This document shows, one piece after another, positions 45,137 to 54,421 of a stretch of 64,000 nucleotides of DNA (position 1 is its first letter; every line of letters begins with the position of its first letter). The stretch is from Acuticoccus mangrovi (lineage in GTDB: Bacteria; Pseudomonadota; Alphaproteobacteria; Rhizobiales; Amorphaceae). Where the stretch lies: NCBI RefSeq assembly GCF_016411865.1, contig NZ_JAEKJA010000009.1, positions 62,001-126,000 of the forward strand. Reading direction: 5' to 3'. The position numbers and the translations under genes are program-made. The notes beneath the pieces were generated by a model. It did not search any database and was not told the DNA's origin. It saw nothing but the letters and a program-made list of their open reading frames with translations.

Positions 45137-46690
45137 ATGCGCCAGAAGCTGAACTTCCTCACCACGCGCCGCGATGTTCTTCGCTACGGTGCCGCCGCCT
45201 CGAGCCTTGCCGCGACGGGGCTCGGTCCCGCCAGCGTACTCGCCCAGGAAGGGGGCGAATTCGACGAGTTCAAGATCGGCATCTGGAGTGGCGTGCCGAA
45301 CCTCGATCCGGAGCAGAACTCGATCCGCACGTGCATCGTCTGCCAGAACTGGATCTTCGACCCCTTGCTCTTCCGCGACAAGGACACGAACGAGCTGAAG
45401 CCCTACCTCGCGACGGAATATTCCTACGTCGGCGACAACCGCTGGCGCTTCAAGATCCACGAGGGCGTAATGTTCCACAACGGCGAGCCGCTCGATGCCG
45501 CCGCCGTGAAGTTCTCGCTGGAACGGCGGAAGTCCGACAAGGTGGGCTCGCCCTTCCAGACGACCTTCGCCGACGTTCTCGACTGCGAGATCATCGACGA
45601 CACGACGTTCGAGTTCGTCTGCGCCAATCCGTTTCCGATGATGCCGGCCTATCTGCCGACCTTCTCCATCATGCCACCGAAATACTATTCCGAGCACGAT
45701 CTCTCCTATCTGGCGCTCAATCCCGTCGGGTCGGGTCCCTTCAAGCTCGTCGAGTTCCGGCCGGACGACGTCGTGCGCGTCGAGCGCAACGAGGATTATT
45801 GGGGCGAGAAGCCGGTCATCAAGCGGGTGACCGCCACCATCGTCCAGGAGGATGCCACGCGCGTCGCCTCGCTCCTCGCCGGCGACTTCAACATCACCGG
45901 GCGGCCCGTCATGGAGGACTTCGACCGCATCGACGCGAACCCCGGCACGCGGGTGTCGGCGACGATCGGCAACCGCGTGGTGTTCGCCGGCTTCAACTTC
46001 GACATGCCGCCGTTCGACAACAAGCTCGTGCGCCAGGCCGCGAACTACGCGGTCGACGCGGCGATCATCAACGAAGTCTACCTGCGCTCGACCGGCGAGC
46101 TGATGGCGTCGGCGCTGCCCTCCACGGTGCCCGGCTACGATCCGGCCATCGAGCCCTACGCCTACGATCCGGACAAGGCGAAGGCGCTTCTCGCCGAAGC
46201 CGGCTTCCCCGACGGCTTCGAGACGACCATCGAGGTGCATCCGGGTTGGCTCATCGCCGGCATGGAGGTGACGCAGGCGATCGCCAACTTCCTCAAGGAG
46301 GTCGGCATCAAGGTCAACCTCGTCGTGAGCGACGCCGGCACCATGGCCGCCCACATCAACGACCGCACGGCCGGGCCGATCTACGTGCAGTCGTGGGGCG
46401 GCAACTCCACCTTCGACGCCGACAGCTACATCCAGGTCCTGTTCGACGAGGGTTCGTGGTCGTGCAACCACATGCCGGAGATCGGCGCGCTCGTGCAGGC
46501 CGGACGCGCCACCGCCGATCAGGCCGAGCGCATCAAGGTCTATCAGGAGGCGTGCCGGATCATCCACGAGGAGGCGCCGTGGATCTTCCTCTACCTCCAA
46601 CCCAACACCTACGGCGTGACCACCGACACCGACTGGGAGGGGAGGCCCGACGAGATGATCCCGCTCTACTACCTGAAGAAGATCGCCTAG
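45137..46690 (+). CDS. ABC transporter substrate-binding protein (family 5), Tat-type signal
   Basis: 517 aa periplasmic binding protein. The N-terminus TTRRDVLRYGAA (9-20) is a twin-arginine signal, followed by a hydrophobic stretch and cleavage near ASVLAQ (about 37). Family-5 blocks: GVPNLDPEQNSIRT, WRFKIHEGVMFHNGEPLDAAAV, and the IIHEEAPWIFLYLQPNTYGV end. It binds a peptide or related compound, exported folded. The other importer's binding protein has a plain Sec signal. Start ATG 45137, with CAGGAGA upstream. Confidence 0.9.
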   Translation: MRQKLNFLTTRRDVLRYGAAASSLAATGLGPASVLAQEGGEFDEFKIGIWSGVPNLDPEQNSIRTCIVCQNWIFDPLLFRDKDTNELKPYLATEYSYVGDNRWRFKIHEGVMFHNGEPLDAAAVKFSLERRKSDKVGSPFQTTFADVLDCEIIDDTTFEFVCANPFPMMPAYLPTFSIMPPKYYSEHDLSYLALNPVGSGPFKLVEFRPDDVVRVERNEDYWGEKPVIKRVTATIVQEDATRVASLLAGDFNITGRPVMEDFDRIDANPGTRVSATIGNRVVFAGFNFDMPPFDNKLVRQAANYAVDAAIINEVYLRSTGELMASALPSTVPGYDPAIEPYAYDPDKAKALLAEAGFPDGFETTIEVHPGWLIAGMEVTQAIANFLKEVGIKVNLVVSDAGTMAAHINDRTAGPIYVQSWGGNSTFDADSYIQVLFDEGSWSCNHMPEIGALVQAGRATADQAERIKVYQEACRIIHEEAPWIFLYLQPNTYGVTTDTDWEGRPDEMIPLYYLKKIA

Positions 46691-46697
46691 GTCGGCG

Positions 46698-47678
46698 ATG
46701 CTCCTCTACATCGCCCGGCGGCTGGCGCATGCCATCATCGTCGTCTGGGGGGCGGCGACCCTCGTGTTCGCGATCCTCAATCTCGCCCCGGGCGATCCGG
46801 CGGTGAACCTCGTCGGGGAAAACGCCACCGAAGAGAAGTTCGAGATGGTGCGGCAGGCTCTGGGGCTCAACCTGCCGCTCCACGAGCGCTATCTCAACTA
46901 TCTCGGCGACCTCCTGCGGGGTGATCTCGGCGTCTCCTGGTTCGTCGGGCAGCCGGTCTTCGACCTTCTGATGGACCGGCTGCCCAGCACCATCGAGCTC
47001 ACCATCGTCGCGGCGCTGCTCTGCCTGCCGTTCGCGATCGTCCTCGGCGTCGTCTCCGCCCTCTTTCGGCGGACCTTCGTGGACTTCGCCGCCAACTTCG
47101 TCGCCCTCTTCGGGATATCGACGCCGAACTTCTGGCTCGGCGTGATGCTCATCCTCCTGTTCGCGGTGAACCTTCACTGGCTTCCCTCGATGGGCCGGGG
47201 ACCGGGGCCGGGCGACGTTCTCGCCGGTCTCGCGGCCGGCGACGTCGCGGCGCTGCAGGCCTGGGCGAGCCACATCATCCTGCCGGCATTCACGCTCGGC
47301 ACGTTCCTGATGGCGCTCGTCACCCGCCTCACGCGCACCGACATCCTCGAAAATCTCAACAAGCCCTACGTGAAGGTCGCGCGCGCCAAGGGCATGTCCC
47401 CGACCGGGGTGATCACCCGCCACGTCCTGCCAAACTCGATGATCTCGGTGGTGACCTTCATCGGCTTGGAGGTCGGCGCGCTCCTCGGCGGTGCGGTGGT
47501 GACGGAATCGATCTTCGCCTGGCCGGGCCTCGGGCGGCTGATGATCGATTCCATCATGCGCCGCGACTTTCCCGTCATTCAGGGCGGCGTTCTGCTCGTC
47601 TCGTTCATCTTCGTGTTCGTGAACCTCCTCGTCGACCTTCTCTACCTGTGGCTGGACCCGAGGATTCGATTGCGATGA
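46698..47678 (+). CDS. ABC transporter permease (DppB type)
   Basis: 326 aa, six membrane helices. N-terminal LNLAPGDPAVNLVGENAT, EAA loop (KPYVKVARAKGMSPTGVITRHVLPN) and the end DLLYLWLDPRIRLR identify a DppB-type permease. Start ATG 46698, 7 bases after the stop of the binding-protein gene; the stop overlaps the next ATG (ATGA). Channel half of the second peptide importer. Confidence 0.92.
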   Translation: MLLYIARRLAHAIIVVWGAATLVFAILNLAPGDPAVNLVGENATEEKFEMVRQALGLNLPLHERYLNYLGDLLRGDLGVSWFVGQPVFDLLMDRLPSTIELTIVAALLCLPFAIVLGVVSALFRRTFVDFAANFVALFGISTPNFWLGVMLILLFAVNLHWLPSMGRGPGPGDVLAGLAAGDVAALQAWASHIILPAFTLGTFLMALVTRLTRTDILENLNKPYVKVARAKGMSPTGVITRHVLPNSMISVVTFIGLEVGALLGGAVVTESIFAWPGLGRLMIDSIMRRDFPVIQGGVLLVSFIFVFVNLLVDLLYLWLDPRIRLR

Positions 47679-48529
47679 TCAAGAAAATCCTCGCCGAACT
47701 GAAGGCGAACCCGCTCGGCCAGCTGGCCGTCCTCGTCATCGCCCTGGTGGCGGTCGCGATCCTCTTCGGCCCCTCTATCACGCCGCACGATCCGGAGCAC
47801 TTCTCGCTCGCCCAGCGCAACAAGCCACCGGCCTTCCTGGCTGGCGGCTCGTGGACCTATGTGCTCGGCACCGACACCCACGGCCGCGACGTCTTCAGCC
47901 GCATCATCATCGGTGCCCGCGTGTCGCTCGGGACGGCGGTGGCCGGGGTCGCGATCAGCGTCCTGATCGGCGCCACCCTCGGCCTCGTCGCCGGCTTTCT
48001 CGGCGGGCTGTGGGACACCGTCATCATGCGCCTCGTCGACGTCCTGCTGTCGATCCCGTTGATCCTGATGGCGCTGCTCGTCGTCGCCATCATGGGGCCG
48101 TCGACGCTCAACATCATCCTCGTCATGGGCGGGACGGGGTGGATCTGGCACGCCCGCATCGTGCGCGGCAACGCGCTGCGCATCCGCGAGGAGCAATATG
48201 TCCTCGCCGCGCGGGCCTCGGGCGGGCGGGCGGCCTCGATCATCTGGCGCCACGTTCTGCCCAACCTCCTCGCCCCGCTGATGGTCACGGCGAGCATGCA
48301 GGTGGGCTACTTCATCATCCTGGAGAGCGGCCTCAGCTTCTTCGGCGTGACGGGGTCGACGCTGTCGTGGGGCTGGGACATCGCCTTCGGCCGTCGCTAT
48401 CTCGCGAGCGCCTGGTGGATCGCGACCTTCCCGGGGGTCGCGATCTTCCTCGCCGTCCTCGCCTTCAACCTCCTCGGAGACGTCCTGCGCGATGTGGCCG
48501 ACCCGACGAACTCGGCGGGGCGCTCCTAG
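47675..48529 (+). CDS. ABC transporter permease (DppC type)
   Basis: 284 aa, six membrane helices. DppC marks: YVLGTDTHGRDVFSRIIIGARVSL, EAA loop (EEQYVLAARASGGRAASIIWRHVLPN), WGWDIAFGRRY near the end. The start ATG at 47675 overlaps the DppB stop. Last gene of the plus-strand operon that begins with the GMC oxidoreductase. Confidence 0.92.
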   Translation: MIKKILAELKANPLGQLAVLVIALVAVAILFGPSITPHDPEHFSLAQRNKPPAFLAGGSWTYVLGTDTHGRDVFSRIIIGARVSLGTAVAGVAISVLIGATLGLVAGFLGGLWDTVIMRLVDVLLSIPLILMALLVVAIMGPSTLNIILVMGGTGWIWHARIVRGNALRIREEQYVLAARASGGRAASIIWRHVLPNLLAPLMVTASMQVGYFIILESGLSFFGVTGSTLSWGWDIAFGRRYLASAWWIATFPGVAIFLAVLAFNLLGDVLRDVADPTNSAGRS

Positions 48530-48625
48530 TCCCTGCGACCCAGGGCCGGAGGAGGGGCCGAAGGCGCCGGCGCGCGCGGCCGCGCAACGGCGTCGCACCC
48601 CGCCGCATCTGTGGATGCGCTGTGG

Positions 48626-48652
48626 AAAACCCCGCCGCTAGGCGCGGCGGGG
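48626..48652 (-). terminator. rho-independent terminator of the bamE gene
   Basis: CCCCGCCGC (48630-48638) pairs with GCGGCGGGG (48644-48652) around a 5-base loop. On the minus strand the hairpin is followed by TTTTCC, 27 bases after the BamE stop codon. It also stands behind the plus-strand importer operon. Confidence 0.75.
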
Positions 48653-48678
48653 TCGATCCGGGGCGTGGGAGGGACCCG

Positions 48679-49104
48679 TCAGAGCGTCGGGTTCATCAGG
48701 CCGCCGAGGAGCTGGGAGACGAAGGCGAGGTCGGCGCCCGACGTGCGCGTCTTGCGCGACAGGTAGTCGAACACCTTGCCGTCCTTCAGCCCGTACTCGG
48801 CGATGTCGCGCACCTTGTTGTCGTCGTCGAGGTAGACGGCGAGGATGCGGCGATCGCGGACCGACGGGCGCTGGAAGGCCACGGTGCGCGCACTCGTCTG
48901 CGAGATGTAGTAGAAGGCTTCACCGTCCGCGAGGCCGGTGCTCGTCGGCGTGCCGAGCGCGAGGAGAACCTGCTCGCGCGAGGACCCGATCGGGACCTGC
49001 TCGAGCTGGTCGGGCGTGATCTTCTGTCCACGCGTGAACGACTCGCCGGTGTTGCAACCGGCCACCGCAACTGCCACCAGGCCGACGATGGCCACGCGCG
49101 TCAT
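48679..49104 (-). CDS. bamE: outer membrane protein assembly factor BamE (SmpA/OmlA)
   Basis: 141 aa lipoprotein of the BAM complex, which inserts beta-barrel proteins in the outer membrane. Signal peptide with lipobox VAGC; the lipidated Cys is C17. The SmpA/OmlA domain follows (LEQVPIGSSREQVLLALGTP, YYISQTSARTVAF, LAVYLDDDNKVRDIAEYGL). The ATG at 49102-49104 leaves a normal lipoprotein signal. An ATG at 49156-49158 would overlap the start of the divergent chaperone gene (CATG) and add 18 residues, which is less likely. It is divergent from the cbp3-type gene. Confidence 0.9.
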   Translation of the reverse strand: MTRVAIVGLVAVAVAGCNTGESFTRGQKITPDQLEQVPIGSSREQVLLALGTPTSTGLADGEAFYYISQTSARTVAFQRPSVRDRRILAVYLDDDNKVRDIAEYGLKDGKVFDYLSRKTRTSGADLAFVSQLLGGLMNPTL

Positions 49105-49156
49105 CTCGCAACGGAGCCTTGCCAACCTATGTTTGAAGCGTGAGGGATTGGGTGCC

Positions 49157-49741
49157 ATGCTTCGCTTCTTCTTCAGAAAACCAACTGACCCGGCCGTGAC
49201 GCGGCACTACCAAGCGGCCGTCGCACAGGCGAGGCAACCAACCTTCTATCAAAAGTTCGGTGTTGCCGACACGGTCGAAGGCCGTTTCGAGATGGTGGTT
49301 TTTCACGTCTGTGCCCTTATCGATCGGTTAAGAGACGGCAACGGCGCGCTGACCGACCATGGCCAGGCCCTGTTCGACGCGTTCGTGGCAGATATGGAAG
49401 ACAATCTCAGGACCATCGGAATCGGGGATATGTCCGTACCGAAAACCATGAAAAAGATCGGCTCCGCCTTCTACGGGCGCTTCGACGCCTACCGCGCCGC
49501 AGCCAGGCGCGGGGATCGCGCCGGGCTCGCGGCGGCGATCGCCCGGAATGTCTTCGGGGACGAGAGCGGGCGGGCCGGCAGCCGCGAATGCCTCGCCCTT
49601 GCCGACTACTATGTGGCGCTGACCGCCGCCGCGCCGGCGGCAATCGACGGCCCGGCGGCTCCGCTCCCCGACCCGGACGACTTCGCCCCACGCACCCCGG
49701 CGGACGCCTCCGAAGCCGCCTTCGCGGAGGTGGGCCGATGA
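49157..49741 (+). CDS. ubiquinol-cytochrome c chaperone (CBP3 family)
   Basis: 194 aa, cytoplasmic or membrane-associated. The family pattern is clear: FYQKFGVADTVEGRFEMVVFHVCALIDRL and LFDAFVADMEDNLRTIGIGDMSVPKTMKKIGSAFYGR. In mitochondria CBP3 assists assembly of cytochrome b in the bc1 complex; the bacterial homologues are assumed to do the same. ATG 49157, with GAGGG 10 bases before. Its stop overlaps the ATG of the next gene (ATGA). Neighbour order with yceD and plsX is standard in the order. Confidence 0.9.
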   Translation: MLRFFFRKPTDPAVTRHYQAAVAQARQPTFYQKFGVADTVEGRFEMVVFHVCALIDRLRDGNGALTDHGQALFDAFVADMEDNLRTIGIGDMSVPKTMKKIGSAFYGRFDAYRAAARRGDRAGLAAAIARNVFGDESGRAGSRECLALADYYVALTAAAPAAIDGPAAPLPDPDDFAPRTPADASEAAFAEVGR

Positions 49742-50247
49742 TCGCCCGCCTCGCGCGGCCGATCAGCATCCGCCGCCTGACCAAGGAGGAGCACGTCGCC
49801 ATCGAGGCGAGCGAAGCCGAGCGAGCGGCCCTTGCCGAGGCGCTCGACCTTCTGTCGCTGACGAGCCTCACCGCCGATCTGTCGGTGAGCCCGTGGCGCA
49901 GCGAGGGGGTGCGGGTGAGGGGGACGGTCCGCGGGACTGTGTCGCAGGCCTGCGTCGTGACGCTGGAGCCCGTCGAGGGCGTGGTGGAGGAGGAGATCGA
50001 CGTGCGCCTCCACCCCGACGCCGGTGAGGCGACGCAGGTGGAGGTGGATCCGGAGGCCGCCGACCCGCCGGAGGCGCTCGAAAGCGACGTCGTGGATGTG
50101 GGGGCGATCGCGCTCGAGCACTTCGTCCTCGGCCTCGATCCCTATCCACGTGTGCCGGGCGCCGCGTTCGAGGAGGAGGCGGAGGCGGAAGAAGAGGAGC
50201 CGTCGCCCTTCGCGGCACTCGCGGCCCTCAAGAAGGGCGCGAGCTGA
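49738..50247 (+). CDS. YceD (DUF177) family protein
   Basis: 169 aa. The DUF177 core has [24 protein letters not shown] with the single Cys usual in the family, and a strongly acidic tail ([14 protein letters not shown]). In plants and bacteria the family is linked to 23S rRNA accumulation and 50S assembly. The rpmF gene that often follows is absent; plsX comes next after 91 bases. The ATG overlaps the stop of the chaperone gene. Confidence 0.85.
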   Translation: MIARLARPISIRRLTKEEHVAIEASEAERAALAEALDLLSLTSLTADLSVSPWRSEGVRVRGTVRGTVSQACVVTLEPVEGVVEEEIDVRLHPDAGEATQVEVDPEAADPPEALESDVVDVGAIALEHFVLGLDPYPRVPGAAFEEEAEAEEEEPSPFAALAALKKGAS

Positions 50248-50338
50248 CGGTTTTGATTGCGAACAAGTTCGACTATGGTCCGCGCCGCTGCGCCCCTTTC
50301 GGGCGCCGCCAAGGGACCCGGGCAAAGACCGAGCAACG

Positions 50339-51388
50339 ATGACGCGCGACACGATCCGGTTGGCGATTGATGCCATGGGCGGCGACGAAGGGCCGTCGAT
50401 GGTTGTGCCTGGGTTGCAGGTGGCGCTGGTGCGCTGCCCGGACCTCGCGTTCGATCTCTTCGGCGACAAGGCGGCGATGGAGCGCGAGCTCGCCTCGCTC
50501 CCCGAGCTCGCCAAGGTGTGCACGCTGCATCACAGCGAGGTCTCGATCCCGATGGACGCCAAGCCCAGCCAGGCGCTGCGGATGGGGCGCCGGTCGAGCT
50601 CCATGTGGCAGGCGCTCGATCAGGTGCGCAGCGGTGGCGCCTCGGCGATGGTGTCGGCTGGCAACACCGGCGCGCTGATGGCGATGGCGAAGTTCTGCCT
50701 GCGCTCCATGGACGGGGTGGCGCGGCCGGCGCTCGCGGCGATCTGGCCCACCATCCGCGGTGAATCCATCGTGCTCGACGTCGGCGCCTCGATCGGGGTC
50801 GACACCAACAATCTCGTGACCCATGCGATCCTCGGCGCGGCGATGTCGCGCGCCGTGTTCGGCATCGAGACGCCCCGCGTCGCGCTCCTCAACATCGGCG
50901 AGGAGGAGGTGAAGGGGCTCGAGGAGGTGCGCGAGGCGGGCCAGATCCTGCGCGCCCGCAATTTCCCCGACATGCGCTATGAAGGCTTCGTCGAGGGTGA
51001 CGACATCGGCCGCGGCAGCGCCGACGTGATCGTGACGGAAGGCTTTTCCGGCAACATCGCGCTGAAGACGGCGGAGGGCACCGCCCGCCAGCTTGCTGAA
51101 TATTTGCGCATGTCCATCGGGCGGACACTGCGGGCGCGCCTCGGATATTTGCTCGCCAAGTCGGCCTTCACCCGATTGCGCGACAAGATGGACCCGCGCA
51201 AGATCAACGGCGCCGTGTTTCTGGGCCTCAACGGCCTCGTCATCAAAAGCCACGGTGGGACCGATGCGGAAGGCTTCGCGAGCGCGGTGGAGCTTGCCCA
51301 CGACATGGTCCGCAACGAGTTGCAGCGCCGCATCGCGACGGATGTTGCCGCCCTCAAGGAGAGTCAAGAGTTTGCAGACGCGGGTTGA
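50339..51388 (+). CDS. plsX: phosphate acyltransferase PlsX
   Basis: 349 aa, peripheral membrane enzyme that turns acyl-ACP into acyl-phosphate for phospholipid synthesis (PlsY uses it). Typical blocks: [14 protein letters not shown] at the N-terminus, [29 protein letters not shown], and [19 protein letters not shown] 6-bp hairpin, GCGCCC-N5-GGGCGC (50290-50306), lies in its leader. fabH follows after 13 bases, as in the usual plsX-fabH-ihfA block. Confidence 0.95.
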   Translation: MTRDTIRLAIDAMGGDEGPSMVVPGLQVALVRCPDLAFDLFGDKAAMERELASLPELAKVCTLHHSEVSIPMDAKPSQALRMGRRSSSMWQALDQVRSGGASAMVSAGNTGALMAMAKFCLRSMDGVARPALAAIWPTIRGESIVLDVGASIGVDTNNLVTHAILGAAMSRAVFGIETPRVALLNIGEEEVKGLEEVREAGQILRARNFPDMRYEGFVEGDDIGRGSADVIVTEGFSGNIALKTAEGTARQLAEYLRMSIGRTLRARLGYLLAKSAFTRLRDKMDPRKINGAVFLGLNGLVIKSHGGTDAEGFASAVELAHDMVRNELQRRIATDVAALKESQEFADAG

Positions 51389-51401
51389 TCCTCACGACGC
51401 C

Positions 51402-52439
51402 ATGAGTGCGGCGCGCGACGGCGTGGCGAAAGACGACAGCGGCGCGGTAAGCCGATCGAACCGGCTGCCGGCCGCGACGGTCGTCGGCGTCGGCGGGGCG
51501 CTTCCCGAGCGTACGCTGACCAACCACGAGCTGGCCGAGATGGTCGACACGTCCGACGAGTGGATCGTGTCGCGCACCGGCATCCGCCAGCGCCACATCG
51601 CGGCCGAGGGGGAGTTCACCTCCCACCTCGCCGAGCGGGCGGCGCGCGAGGCGCTGTCGGCCGCAAGCCTCGCGCCGGACGACATCGACCTGATCGTGCT
51701 CGCGACAGCGACGCCGGACAACACCTTTCCGTCCACCGCGGTGATCGTGCAGGAGCGGCTCGGCATCACCCGCGGCGCGGCGTTCGACGTCGCCGCCGTG
51801 TGCTCCGGATTCGTCTATGCCCTCACCACGGCCAACGCGCTGATCGCCGCCGGGGCGGCGACGCGGGCGCTGGTGATCGGGGCGGAGACCTTCTCGCGCA
51901 TTCTCGACTGGAGCGACCGCACCACGTGCGTGCTCTTCGGCGACGGGGCCGGCGCCGTGGTGCTCGAGGCGAACGGCGCGGGCCGGGGAGGTCCCACCCC
52001 CCGCGGCATCATCGCGACCAGCCTGCGCTCTGACGGGTCGCACAAGGAAAAGCTCTACGTCGACGGCGGCCCATCCTCCACGGGCACCGTCGGGCACCTG
52101 CGGATGCGGGGACAGGAGGTGTTCCGCTTCGCGATCTCCGCCACCGTGGACGTGGTGGAGGAGGTGCTCGGCAAGGCCGGCATCAGCGCGGCGGAAATCG
52201 ACTGGTTCGTCCCCCACCAGGCGAACAAGCGGATCATCGACGCCAGCGCCAGAAAGCTCGGCATCGCGCCCGAGAAGGTCATCCTGACCGTGTCGGATCA
52301 TGGCAACACGTCGGCCGCGTCGATCCCGCTGGCGCTCGCCGAAGCGGTGTCGGCGGGTCGCATTCGGCCCGGCGATCTGGTTCTCCTGGAGGCGCTCGGG
52401 GGCGGCTTCACCTGGGGGGCGGCGCTCATCCGCTGGTGA
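51402..52439 (+). CDS. fabH: 3-oxoacyl-ACP synthase III
   Basis: 345 aa. Starts fatty-acid synthesis by condensing acetyl-CoA with malonyl-ACP. The catalytic triad is C134 (AAVCSGF), H272 (VPHQANKR) and N302 (DHGNTSAAS). The [19 protein letters not shown] and [18 protein letters not shown] blocks are typical. The first 20 residues before ATVVGVG are longer than in E. coli, so the start may lie later. ATG 51402. It lies between plsX and ihfA in one transcription direction. Confidence 0.94.
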   Translation: MSAARDGVAKDDSGAVSRSNRLPAATVVGVGGALPERTLTNHELAEMVDTSDEWIVSRTGIRQRHIAAEGEFTSHLAERAAREALSAASLAPDDIDLIVLATATPDNTFPSTAVIVQERLGITRGAAFDVAAVCSGFVYALTTANALIAAGAATRALVIGAETFSRILDWSDRTTCVLFGDGAGAVVLEANGAGRGGPTPRGIIATSLRSDGSHKEKLYVDGGPSSTGTVGHLRMRGQEVFRFAISATVDVVEEVLGKAGISAAEIDWFVPHQANKRIIDASARKLGIAPEKVILTVSDHGNTSAASIPLALAEAVSAGRIRPGDLVLLEALGGGFTWGAALIRW

Positions 52440-52474
52440 GCCCGCGGGCGGAACCGCCTGCTGCGAAACGCGCA

Positions 52475-52503
52475 TTGACCGTGGATTAACCTCCGCATAG
52501 ATT
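52475..52503 (+). promoter_or_regulatory. sigma-70-like promoter of ihfA
   Basis: TTGACC (52475-52480) and TAGATT (52498-52503) are spaced by 17 bases and lie 89 bases before the ihfA start. They match the -35 and -10 hexamers at four positions each. Confidence 0.5.
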
Positions 52504-52591
52504 TTCAGTGCGTGATAGTCAGATAAGAACAGGTCCTCAGGCGGTCACCGATCCGGTATCGGCTAGTGCAATGGGCCATTGGGCAGGGCAA

Positions 52592-52903
52592 ATGGCGGGT
52601 CGCACCATTACACGAGCGGATCTTTCCAATGCGGTCTGCCGCAAGGTGAAGGTTTCGCGGACCGAAGCGTCGGATTTGATCGACCAGATCATCGAAGAAA
52701 TCGTCAGCGCGCTGGAGCGGGGGGAGCCCGTGCGGCTCTCGTCTTTCGGCGCGTTCGAGGTGCGGCAGAAGAAGGAGCGCATCGGCCGCAACCCCAAGAC
52801 GGGGCAAGAGGTGCCGATCGAATCGCGCCGTGTGGTGACGTTCCGCCCCAGCGATGTGCTTAAGCGCTACATTAACTTCATGAAGGCCAACTCGTCCGAC
52901 TGA
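52592..52903 (+). CDS. ihfA: integration host factor subunit alpha
   Basis: 103 aa, the usual IHF-alpha size. MAGRTITRADLSNAV is the standard N-terminus, which fixes the ATG at 52592 over an ATG at 52571. The arm region RIGRNPKTGQEVPI (about 62-75) inserts in the minor groove, and the RRVVTFRPSDVLKRYI end is typical. The protein bends DNA and pairs with IHF-beta, which is not in this window. A GCAGGG lies a few bases before the start. Confidence 0.93.
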   Translation: MAGRTITRADLSNAVCRKVKVSRTEASDLIDQIIEEIVSALERGEPVRLSSFGAFEVRQKKERIGRNPKTGQEVPIESRRVVTFRPSDVLKRYINFMKANSSD

Positions 52904-52919
52904 CTGACAGCGCCGGGAA

Positions 52920-53441
52920 ATGGCCGGCGGAGAGCCGGAGGGCGCGATGGGGAAGGCTGGCGCAGGCGAGGAGACGGGCTCGGGCCGCGCCATCATCACC
53001 GCCGGCCGTCTGGCGACCCTCCTCGGCGTGCCGGTGTCGATCCTCGCCTATCTGGAGGCGCGCGTTCCTGAGATCCGGGCGCTGGTGGAAGGGCGCGAGC
53101 GCGTCTATCGCGCCAAGGATGCGGTGCTCCTCGCGGGTCTTTCCGAGCTTCTTTACGGCGAGGGTCTGTCGTTCCGCGAGGTCGTGGAGCTGATGCGCTC
53201 CGGCGGCCGGCAGAAGATCGTGGAGCGTGGGAGGCGCCGTCTCGCCGGGGCGCTCGGACCGGCGCGCAGCACCCCGCGCGCCGGCGAGCGCCGCGCGATC
53301 CCGCCCGATGCGATGGTCCGCCCCAAGGGGCTGCAGCCGGTCAACGGGACGGGACACCGTACGCCGGCGCTCTCGCGCGAAGCGGCGTCGGTGCTGTCGG
53401 AGCTGATGGAATGCGTGCGGCTGTTGGAGGCCGCGCGGTAG
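52920..53441 (+). CDS. MerR family transcriptional regulator
   Basis: 173 aa. A MerR-like winged helix covers about 24-95 (ITAGRLATLLGVPVSILAYLEARVP, then VYRAKDAVLLAGLSELLYGEGLSFREVVELM). The C-terminal half is less conserved and has no metal-binding Cys pattern. It lies 16 bases after ihfA, a placement I recall as recurring in alphaproteobacteria. Target genes are unknown. The start may be the ATG at 52920 or the second one (MGKAGAG) nine codons later. Confidence 0.85.
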   Translation: MAGGEPEGAMGKAGAGEETGSGRAIITAGRLATLLGVPVSILAYLEARVPEIRALVEGRERVYRAKDAVLLAGLSELLYGEGLSFREVVELMRSGGRQKIVERGRRRLAGALGPARSTPRAGERRAIPPDAMVRPKGLQPVNGTGHRTPALSREAASVLSELMECVRLLEAAR

Positions 53442-53542
53442 GGCGACGCGGCGGCAGGGTAGCGACGCGCGGGCTGTGGCGCGACGGTGCGACGTGAGGG
53501 CGCCGGAGACGCCCGGCGGCTGCGAAGTTGGTCTGGCGCGCT

Positions 53543-54274
53543 CTAGTAGTGGCGGAGGAGGGCCGTCAGGCGGCCTTGGATACGCACGCGGTCGGCACCG
53601 AAGATGCGCGTTTCGTAGTCCGGATTGGCCGCCTCCAGCGCGATGGTGTTGCCGCGCTTGCGCAGGCGCTTCAGCGTAGCCTCCTCCTCGTCGATCAGCG
53701 CCACGACGATCTCGCCCGTGTCCGCCTGGTCGGTGCGGCGGATGACCACCGTGTCACCGTCGTGGATGCCCGCGTCGATCATCGAATCGCCCTGCACCTC
53801 GAGAGCGAAATGTTCGCCGGGGCCCAGCATGTCCGCCGGCAGGTGGATCGCATGGGTCTTGTGCTGGATCGCCTCGATGGCGACGCCGGCGGCGATGCGG
53901 CCCATCACCGGAATGTCGATCACGTCGTGGGCGGCGGCGACCGGGCGCAGGGGCGGGCGGCGGAACTCGCGGCTCCCGTCGAAGCCGATCGGCCGGCTCG
54001 GACCCTCGATCACCGATGGGGAGAAGCCGCGGCTGCGGACGGGCGGATCGGCCGACACCGAGTCCGGCAGGCGCAGCACTTCCAGCGCGCGGGCCCGGTT
54101 GGGCAGGCGGCGGATGAACCCGCGCTCCTCCAGCGCCGTGATGAGGCGGTGAATGCCCGACTTCGACTTGAGATCGAGCGCGTCCTTCATCTCTTCGAAC
54201 GAGGGTGGCACGCCGGTGCTGCTCATCCGCTCGTGAATGAACATCAGAAGATCATACTGCTTCTTGGTGAGCAT
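53543..54274 (-). CDS. lexA: LexA repressor
   Basis: 243 aa, SOS-response repressor. Winged helix 1-65 ([32 protein letters not shown]), then a proline-rich hinge, the self-cleavage site A129-G130, and the serine-lysine pair S164 (GDSMIDAG) and K202 (ATLKRL). The ATG at 54272-54274 is the family-standard start. Upstream is an SOS box, so it autoregulates. It is longer than E. coli LexA because of the hinge insert (66-110), normal in the order. Confidence 0.95.
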   Translation of the reverse strand: MLTKKQYDLLMFIHERMSSTGVPPSFEEMKDALDLKSKSGIHRLITALEERGFIRRLPNRARALEVLRLPDSVSADPPVRSRGFSPSVIEGPSRPIGFDGSREFRRPPLRPVAAAHDVIDIPVMGRIAAGVAIEAIQHKTHAIHLPADMLGPGEHFALEVQGDSMIDAGIHDGDTVVIRRTDQADTGEIVVALIDEEEATLKRLRKRGNTIALEAANPDYETRIFGADRVRIQGRLTALLRHY

Positions 54275-54349
54275 GGCTCGCGACGGTCCCGTTATGGCGC
54301 GGTCAGCGCGTTGCAGGTTTGCGAATCGTTTCCCTCGATTCGCTGAACA

Positions 54350-54378
54350 CCTATACACGTTCGTCGTGTGTTCTACAA
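54350..54378 (-). promoter_or_regulatory. lexA promoter with SOS box in the spacer
   Basis: On the minus strand TTGTAG (54378-54373) and TATAGG (54355-54350) form -35 and -10 with a 17-base spacer. The alphaproteobacterial SOS box GTTC-N7-GTTC (read on the plus strand, 54359-54373) lies inside the spacer, so LexA binding should block RNA polymerase. It is 76-104 bases before the start codon. Confidence 0.75.
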
Positions 54379-54421
54379 CCCCTGGCTGGAGGCGGCCGCA
54401 TACTCGCGTGGCCGCGAACGC

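Noticed and set aside
48610-48628. TGTGGATGCGCTGTGGAAA, which looks like two tandem DnaA-box halves
   Set aside because: Neither matches a full DnaA box, there is no AT-rich unwinding region, and the neighbours are not origin genes. It lies beside the bamE terminator.
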